64,000 bases of DNA from Rufibacter roseolus (lineage in GTDB: Bacteria > Bacteroidota > Bacteroidia > Cytophagales > Hymenobacteraceae). The stretch spans positions 186,001 through 250,000 of the forward strand of contig NZ_JAFMSU010000002.1 in the NCBI RefSeq assembly GCF_017916365.1. Direction: 5' to 3'. A model generated the notes under the pieces. It saw only the letters and a program-made list of their open reading frames with translations. It was not told where the DNA came from and ran no database searches. The stretch's first letter is position 1, and the number at the start of each line of letters is the position of its first letter. The translations under genes were made by a program, and so were the position numbers. Below, piece after piece: positions 59,245 to 64,000 of the stretch.

Positions 59245-60571
59245 ATTTCTGCGGGTTGAACTGGATGGTGGAGTACCCGATGATTTGGTCGGCGCGGGAG
59301 CCTGGGGGGCGGTAGTAGACCAGGACATCATAGACGTTCTCGGTGGCGAAGTGGCTGCCCTCAAAGTAGCGGGGATCTGGCTGGCCGTTGGCGCCTTTCA
59401 TCGCGAAATAGTAGTTGTAGTAGCCCTGCTTGAGCAGAACGGTACCGGTGTAGGCCTGTTTCTCGGCATCGTACGTCATCCGGAAAGGCTCTTGTAGTTG
59501 CCAGTCAGAAAGGCCCCCGAAGATGTACACGGGGCCGGGGGCGGGCTCTGGGGCCTGAAGAGAAAATGTGACCTGCTGGTAATCGGCGTTAAGGGGTGCG
59601 TTGCCGTATTCGCGGCTCCCGAAAAGGAACTTGCCGTTGGCGTCTGGCTGGGTGCTATAGGCTTCACGGGCGCGGCTTCGGCCGGTGATGGCGTACACCC
59701 GGTCCGGGTTAGCGGAGATATCGCGGCGCTCCACCCCAAATCCGCTGAACCGCTCGCTGCGCGTGTCTATGGCCCGGAACTCATTCAAGCCCAGAAACGC
59801 CTGCTCGGGCTCAAACAACTGGTACTCCAGCCGGCGCTGCGATTCCTGGATGAAGGTGGGGCGGGTGAAGTATTTGGCATTGTCCCAGCGGTGGTTCTGG
59901 CGCATGACCACTTTGATCTCCTGGGCAGGGTTCACCAATGGGTACTGGGCATAGAAGATGTTGAAGTCCATTTGCTGGCGCACGTAGCGGTCGCCGGCGC
60001 CTGGGGTGGCCACCGGTTTCAGGCCTACGTTCACCAACTCCTCAAAAATAACGAAGCGCCGGCTCAACAGCAGGTTGCCGCCCTCCTCGGTGACTTCCAT
60101 GAGGTAATTCCCGCTTATTTTCACGCGCGGCAATTGGAAACGGTAATGCCAGTACGGCACCTTGGTCCCCGCCGAGGGCTCCACTTCCATGATGTAGAAC
60201 TCGTTGTAATCCTGCACATACTGGAGCGGCTGCAGTTGCGAGGGCTTCCAATCGGCGTTGCAGTGGTAGAATTTCACTACGGCGCGGCTCCGGGGCGGGG
60301 TCATGCGGTCAAACTCCAGCACCAGCGGGCTGGACTGGTCAATGGGCACCACCGGCGGGGCCAGCACATCGCCCACGTTGAGGCTTCTGGAATAGAACTG
60401 CACCGACCGGACATCCTGGGCATAGATGGCATCTTCAAATCTGACGGATCCGGTGCCCGAGGTGGCCGCCCCACCAGTGCCCGTAGTTTCTACCGGCACG
60501 CAGGCGGTGAGGGTGGAGGCTGCCATCGCAAAGGTTAGAAGGCTATGTTTCCAGTTTAGGTTCTTTATCAT
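59243..60571 (-). CDS. type IX secretion system plug protein (former DUF5103), lipoprotein
   Basis: 442 residues. Lipobox LTAC (C24). The domain RFEDAIYAQDVRSVQFYSRS, then LVLEFDRMTPPRSRAVVKFY and CNADWKPSQLQPLQYVQDYN, matches the T9SS plug/DUF5103 family; the protein ends with a carbohydrate-binding-like beta domain (VYIFGGLSDWQ, YYFAMKGANG) and ADQIIGYSTIQFN. In Flavobacterium johnsoniae this family closes the periplasmic side of the SprA translocon. Its presence implies a type IX secretion system elsewhere in the genome. Monocistronic. Confidence 0.88.
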   Translation of the reverse strand: MIKNLNWKHSLLTFAMAASTLTACVPVETTGTGGAATSGTGSVRFEDAIYAQDVRSVQFYSRSLNVGDVLAPPVVPIDQSSPLVLEFDRMTPPRSRAVVKFYHCNADWKPSQLQPLQYVQDYNEFYIMEVEPSAGTKVPYWHYRFQLPRVKISGNYLMEVTEEGGNLLLSRRFVIFEELVNVGLKPVATPGAGDRYVRQQMDFNIFYAQYPLVNPAQEIKVVMRQNHRWDNAKYFTRPTFIQESQRRLEYQLFEPEQAFLGLNEFRAIDTRSERFSGFGVERRDISANPDRVYAITGRSRAREAYSTQPDANGKFLFGSREYGNAPLNADYQQVTFSLQAPEPAPGPVYIFGGLSDWQLQEPFRMTYDAEKQAYTGTVLLKQGYYNYYFAMKGANGQPDPRYFEGSHFATENVYDVLVYYRPPGSRADQIIGYSTIQFNPQK

Positions 60572-60751
60572 GTGAGGAGTTTCAAATAGGGCAATGGCAT
60601 CCGCGTTCAGGGGAAATACCGATAAACGGGAGGCCAGGGTTTTCGGGTTCTCAAGTTAAGTTAAACTTCGCTTCTAAACGATGGCCCCTGGCGTGCCCTT
60701 GCCCAAAATTCTGTTTTTATCCTGATTTTCTAAAAACAGGCCTGAAAAAGA

Positions 60752-60784
60752 AAACCCCACCGGCCTTGCAAGACGGTGGGGTTT
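60752..60784 (-). terminator. terminator after the ABC-F gene
   Basis: AAACCCCACCG / CGGTGGGGTTT, 11-bp perfect stem; a palindrome-family copy is adjacent (60712-60749). Confidence 0.75.
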
Positions 60785-60794
60785 AAGTGAATCT

Positions 60795-62723
60795 TTATTT
60801 AAGCTGGTTTTCCAGCTCGTCTACCTGTTCCATGAGTTGTTCCCAGGTGGTTTGTTCTTTGTCCAGTTGGGCTTTGACCTTGTTGAACTGCTGGGTGGCC
60901 TCTTGCAGGGCGTTGGGGTCTGAGTAGGTGCTGGGCAGGGCCAGTTTGCTTTCGCAGTTCTTGAGTTTGCCTTCCAGATCGTTCACAAGGCCTTCAATCT
61001 GCTTTAGTTTCTGGTTGATCTTCTTCAGCTCCTGCTCCAGTTCCTGCTGCTGGCTGGCGGTGGGCTTCGGTTTGGGCTGGGCTTTGGCAGCGGCGGCTGG
61101 CTGAGTAGTCTGGCGTTTACCGGTTTTCTCGCGCTGCTCCATCCAGTACTCATATTCATGATACGTGCCGGGGTATTCCTTTAGCTCATGGTCTTCAATG
61201 TACCAGATCTTGTTGGCCACGTTCTCCACAAAGTACCGGTCGTGGGAGATGACCACGAAGGTACCCTCGTACTGCTCCAGCGCCTGGATGAGGATGTTCA
61301 CCGATTGCATGTCCAAGTGGTTCGTGGGCTCATCCAGCAAGAGGAAGTTGGCCTCCGATATCAGGGTTTTGGCCAGTGCCACGCGGCTTTTTTCGCCCCC
61401 CGAGAGGACTTTGATTTTCTTGAAAACGGTATCGCCGGTGAACAGGAAGGAGCCCAGTACGCCGCGCAACTCCATCTCGGTGCGGCGGCTGCCGGCCTGT
61501 ACCATTTCCTGCAGGATCTCGTTCTCCACGTTCAGGCTTTCCAACTGGTGCTGGGCGTAGAAGGCCATGATCACGTTGTGGCCCAACTGACGGTCGCCTT
61601 TGATGGGTTCATCACCGGCAATGATGCGCATGAGTGTGGACTTCCCTTTTCCGTTCGCCCCGATCAAAGCGATTTTGTCGCCACGCTCAATGTTCACGTG
61701 GGTGTTTTTGAAGATGAGTTTCTCGCCGTAGCTTTTGCTCACGTTCTCCAGGCGCAGGAGGTTGCGGCCGGGCTGCACGGTGAACTGAAATTTGAAGTTC
61801 ACCACCGGGGCATCGGCGGCCACATCTTCAATTCGCTCCATTTTGTCCAGCGCCTTCATGCGGCTCTGGGCCTGTTTAGCTTTGGTAGCCTTTGCCTTAA
61901 AACGGGCGATAAACTGCTCGGCCTGCTTTATCTGCTGCTGCTGGTTCTCGTAGGCGCCTTTCTGGATCTCGTTGCGGAGTTCTTTTTCTTCCAGGTAGAA
62001 GCTGTAGTTACCGGCATACACATTCAGTTTACCGCCCGAGACTTCCACGGTAACGTTGGTGGTCCGGTCCAGGAACTCACGGTCGTGGGAAACAATCACC
62101 AGCGCACCTTCATAGTCGCTTAGGTAATTTTCAATCCATTTGATGGAAGGTAAGTCCAGGTGGTTGGTAGGCTCATCAAGCAGCAGGAGGGAAGGTTTCT
62201 GCAACAGGATCTTGGCCAGCATCACGCGCATGCGCCATCCGCCGGAGAAAGTCTTGAGGGGTTGCTGCAGTTCCTGCGTGGTGAAGCCCAGTCCCTCCAG
62301 GATCTCCTCGGCTTTCACCTGTATGTTATAGCCGTCCAGGGCCTCAAAGTGCTCCTGCAGGCGGGCCAGTTTGTCAATGTGCTCGTCCTGGTAATCTGTT
62401 TCCATCTCGTGCAGCACCTCGTCTATTTGGCGCTGTAGGTTGATGGCTTCCTCAAACGCCTGCAGGGCCACGTTCAGGATGCTCTCGTGGGTGTCATAAG
62501 ACAGAAGATCCTGGTTCAGGAAACCCAGCGTGGTGTCGCGGCTCATCTGAATGCTGCCGCCGTCAGGTTTGTATTCGCCCACCAGCAGGCGCAGCAGCGT
62601 GGATTTGCCGGTCCCGTTCAGTCCTACAAGCCCAATCTTGTCTTTGGGTTTGATGTGCAGGTTGGCGTCTTCGTACAGCGTGCGGCTCCCGAAATGGAAG
62701 TTGAGGTTATTAATGGAAATCAT
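60795..62723 (-). CDS. ABC-F family ATPase (Uup/EttA-like)
   Basis: 642 residues, no membrane segments. Two ABC cassettes: Walker A GLNGTGKST and signature TFSGGWRMRVMLAKIL in the first; Walker A GANGKGKST and signature VLSGGEKSRVALAKTL in the second; both with LLLDEPTNHLD. The P-site-interacting linker (about 240-310) is rich in Lys/Gln/Ala. The C terminus is a Lys/Glu coiled coil (about 540-642), the arrangement of Uup. ABC-F proteins act on the ribosomal E site; a role in stalled-ribosome rescue or DNA repair is more likely than antibiotic resistance. Confidence 0.9.
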   Translation of the reverse strand: MISINNLNFHFGSRTLYEDANLHIKPKDKIGLVGLNGTGKSTLLRLLVGEYKPDGGSIQMSRDTTLGFLNQDLLSYDTHESILNVALQAFEEAINLQRQIDEVLHEMETDYQDEHIDKLARLQEHFEALDGYNIQVKAEEILEGLGFTTQELQQPLKTFSGGWRMRVMLAKILLQKPSLLLLDEPTNHLDLPSIKWIENYLSDYEGALVIVSHDREFLDRTTNVTVEVSGGKLNVYAGNYSFYLEEKELRNEIQKGAYENQQQQIKQAEQFIARFKAKATKAKQAQSRMKALDKMERIEDVAADAPVVNFKFQFTVQPGRNLLRLENVSKSYGEKLIFKNTHVNIERGDKIALIGANGKGKSTLMRIIAGDEPIKGDRQLGHNVIMAFYAQHQLESLNVENEILQEMVQAGSRRTEMELRGVLGSFLFTGDTVFKKIKVLSGGEKSRVALAKTLISEANFLLLDEPTNHLDMQSVNILIQALEQYEGTFVVISHDRYFVENVANKIWYIEDHELKEYPGTYHEYEYWMEQREKTGKRQTTQPAAAAKAQPKPKPTASQQQELEQELKKINQKLKQIEGLVNDLEGKLKNCESKLALPSTYSDPNALQEATQQFNKVKAQLDKEQTTWEQLMEQVDELENQLK

Positions 62724-62744
62724 GGGTCAAATAGTATCGGAGGG

Positions 62745-62752
62745 CAAAGGTA
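62745..62752 (-). promoter_or_regulatory. ABC-F -7 element TACCTTTG
   Basis: Exact minus-strand TAnnTTTG, 22-29 nt before the ATG. Confidence 0.5.
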
Positions 62753-62900
62753 ACACTTTGAAAATAATAGGCGTCCGCCTTTTCCTCCCGAGGTGCTTTA
62801 AGGCTTATGTTGGCTTGTTCTTAACACAAAACCAGCCGAAAACGTGCCGAGGTCCGGCGGGAAATAGCTGAGGAGAAAAGGAGAGAAGAACGAATGAACC

Positions 62901-62940
62901 TGTTTAGTGGCTGTTTTCTCAAGAAAGGGCAGAAAACAGA
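62901..62940. repeat. palindrome-family copy after the SxtJ gene
   Basis: CTGTTTAGTGGCTGTTTTCT faces AAGGGCAGAAAACAG, imperfect. It lies 6 nt beyond the SxtJ-like stop and probably ends the carbamoyltransferase operon. Confidence 0.5.
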
Positions 62941-62945
62941 TCCAG

Positions 62946-63302
62946 TTAAAAGGTGCGCTCAAAATCTGAAGCATCAAAGGTGTGTTCCCGCTGGACAAAG
63001 CTGGAATCTTCCTTTTTAGGGGACTTGTGAAAAAAGCGGTACATCCATGCAATGGGGGTGAGCACCCCAAAGAAGACAATCGCCAATAGGATCTTTGTGT
63101 TGATGCGCCCGATAAAATGTAGCAGAACCATCCATTTCTGCAGCAGCCAGGGAATAGGCGGGACCGAGAGTAACCCCAAGAGCAGGGTTCCACCAGCCAT
63201 GGCTACCAAAAAAAGATTAGGATACCAGAGAATATAAAAGAAGAGCAAAGGAACCGCCAATGAAATAGCAGCTTCCAGGGTCTGTACTCGGTTACTAGGC
63301 AT
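62946..63302 (-). CDS. SxtJ-family membrane protein
   Basis: 118 residues, with three or four membrane helices between residues about 12 and 90 (AAISLAVPLLFFYILW, LFLAMAGG-like, ILLAIVFFGVLTPIAWMY) and a charged C-terminal tail KSPKKEDSSFVQREHTFDAS ending in ERTF. The helix arrangement and this tail fit the SxtJ family, named after an uncharacterised gene of the saxitoxin cluster. It starts 3 nt after the DUF5989 stop and is the last gene of a three-gene unit that begins with a carbamoyltransferase. Function unknown. Confidence 0.75.
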   Translation of the reverse strand: MPSNRVQTLEAAISLAVPLLFFYILWYPNLFLVAMAGGTLLLGLLSVPPIPWLLQKWMVLLHFIGRINTKILLAIVFFGVLTPIAWMYRFFHKSPKKEDSSFVQREHTFDASDFERTF

Positions 63303-63305
63303 TGC

Positions 63306-63449
63306 TTAAAAAAGAGCGTAAATAAAGGACGCAGCCGGTCCGCCGGCCACTACCAGTAAGCCCAGGAGGAGGAGTAAAAACAATATTGGGGTGAGCCACC
63401 ATTTCTTTCTGGTGAGCATGTACCGCCAAAGCTCTTTCAAAGAATCCAT
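63306..63449 (-). CDS. DUF5989-like small membrane protein, 47 aa
   Basis: A short gene below common length cut-offs. The minus strand from ATG 63449 reads MDSLKELWRYMLTRKKWWLT, then a leucine-rich helix (PILFLLLLLGLLVVAGG) and PAASFIYALF before TAA at 63306-63308. The basic-aromatic RKKWW motif, one membrane helix and the C-terminal FIY.LF match DUF5989. It lies 5 nt after the carbamoyltransferase stop and 3 nt before the SxtJ start, so all three are translated together. In the cyanobacterial saxitoxin cluster a similarly small gene (sxtK) also accompanies sxtI and sxtJ; that this is the same family is recalled, not tested. Confidence 0.8.
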   Translation of the reverse strand: MDSLKELWRYMLTRKKWWLTPILFLLLLLGLLVVAGGPAASFIYALF

Positions 63450-63454
63450 GTAAT

Positions 63455-64000
63455 TCAGGGTTTGCTGATGACAAAGTTACCTAATACCAGCAAATCTATC
63501 TCAGTGCTCAAAAAACATCTGAGGGCATCTGCGGGAGTGGCTACAATGGGTTCTTCGTTTACGTTAAAACTGGTGTTAACCAATACCGGGGTACCAGTAA
63601 TGCTTCCAAAGGCATGCAGGAGTTTCCAGAACCGCTCATTGGTGTCTGGTGTAACGGTTTGTACCCGGGCCGAAAAATCTGAGTGGGTAATGGCGGGTAA
63701 ATTGCTCTTAGGTGTTTGAAGTTTCGTGTTGATGTCTGCTTGCGAAAACTGTTCCCCAACGGGAAGGCGGTGTTCTGCCTTTAGAAGGGTGGTGGTAGTC
63801 ATGTAAGGCGATGGCGCTGCACTTTCAAAAAAGGCAGTCTTGTATTCCAGGGGAACGGCCGGGGCAAACGGCCGGAAATCTTCCCGGTGCTTGGTTTTCA
63901 GGTTTAGGATAGATTGCATCTTGGGGTTGCGCGGATCGGCGAGAATGCTTCTGTTCCCCAAAGCCCTGGGCCCCCACTCCATCCTGCCCTGAACCCACCC
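63455..64000 (-). CDS. O-carbamoyltransferase, SxtI/NodU/TobZ type (5' end missing)
   Basis: C-terminal part; the frame stays open to the window edge (GWVQGR before Met 63982), so at least two thirds of the protein lie outside. Visible is the family signature GWVQGRMEWGPRALGNRSIL, followed by KTKHREDFRPFAPAVP, the HSDFSARVQTV block and TPVLVNTSFNVNEEPIVATP. This YrdC-like domain makes carbamoyl-adenylate and transfers the carbamoyl group to a hydroxyl of a sugar or natural product. The acceptor cannot be told. First visible gene of the operon with DUF5989 and SxtJ. Confidence 0.92.
   Translation of the reverse strand, partial: GWVQGRMEWGPRALGNRSILADPRNPKMQSILNLKTKHREDFRPFAPAVPLEYKTAFFESAAPSPYMTTTTLLKAEHRLPVGEQFSQADINTKLQTPKSNLPAITHSDFSARVQTVTPDTNERFWKLLHAFGSITGTPVLVNTSFNVNEEPIVATPADALRCFLSTEIDLLVLGNFVISKP

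Noticed and set aside
1..64000. tRNA, rRNA, integron or prophage genes
   Set aside because: None was recognised on either strand; weak cloverleaf-like hairpins lacked the conserved T-arm.

Overview
The window reads as chromosomal DNA of a Bacteroidota bacterium of the order Cytophagales, most likely family Hymenobacteraceae (Rufibacter/Pontibacter-like; the genus is a guess). The reasons are promoters of the TAnnTTTG type instead of E. coli-like -10 boxes, almost no Shine-Dalgarno sequences, a TonB receptor with STN domain paired with a DUF4249 lipoprotein, a type IX secretion plug protein, phylum-typical families (DUF4290, DUF4349, DUF3109, TIGR02757) and the pepA-pdxA / DUF177-rpmF-plsX-fabH-efp-accB-accC layout. 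No rRNA, tRNA, CRISPR array, intact insertion sequence or prophage was seen. Both ends cut a gene.

Layout. 1-2225: 3' part of a GH51 arabinofuranosidase and a small protein that may carry an Abi-type N-terminal domain. 2251-8844: thioredoxin-like lipid-anchored protein, CysM, a TPR protein, an AI-2E family permease, an orphan protein and a sugar-phosphate-isomerase-like cupin. 9712-13430: an alpha-glucan phosphorylase homologue lacking the cofactor lysine, then a drug exporter. 13652-17657: an OmpR-type two-component pair followed by a SulP anion transporter whose promoter carries four 11-bp-phased direct repeats. 17780-27093: a very low-complexity Gly/Ser/Asn/Tyr protein, topoisomerase III, a LysM/RlpA-like protein, a TIGR02757 protein and MutS2. 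27195-36528: HEAT-like protein, MurB, FucP-type sugar permease, an rRNA methyltransferase, a serpin lipoprotein, DUF4349, MurA (with Asp in place of the fosfomycin-target Cys) and DUF4290. 36742-46342: PcrA helicase and a four-gene outer-membrane cluster (secreted protein, STN-TonB receptor, DUF4249 lipoprotein, MG2/plug protein). 46716-54338: DUF3109 and the fatty-acid/translation operon. 54342-62723: PepA-PdxA, divergent KsgA-MgtE, a D-2-hydroxyacid dehydrogenase, the T9SS plug lipoprotein and an ABC-F ATPase. 62946-64000: a compact SxtJ / DUF5989 / O-carbamoyltransferase cassette cut by the window edge; its 47-residue middle gene is easy to miss.

The most unusual property lies between the genes. 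About twenty related imperfect palindromes (core GTTTnnGGGGCTGnTTT / AAAnCAGCCCCnnAAAC) sit mostly just after stop codons, some acting as the terminators. They are joined by short stuttered word repeats at gene ends, GGTG-TTA-CACC hairpins, a MITE-like inverted repeat and phased direct repeats. The best candidates for new biology are this palindrome family, the phased operators, the four-gene envelope cluster, the carbamoyltransferase cassette and the lysine-less phosphorylase.
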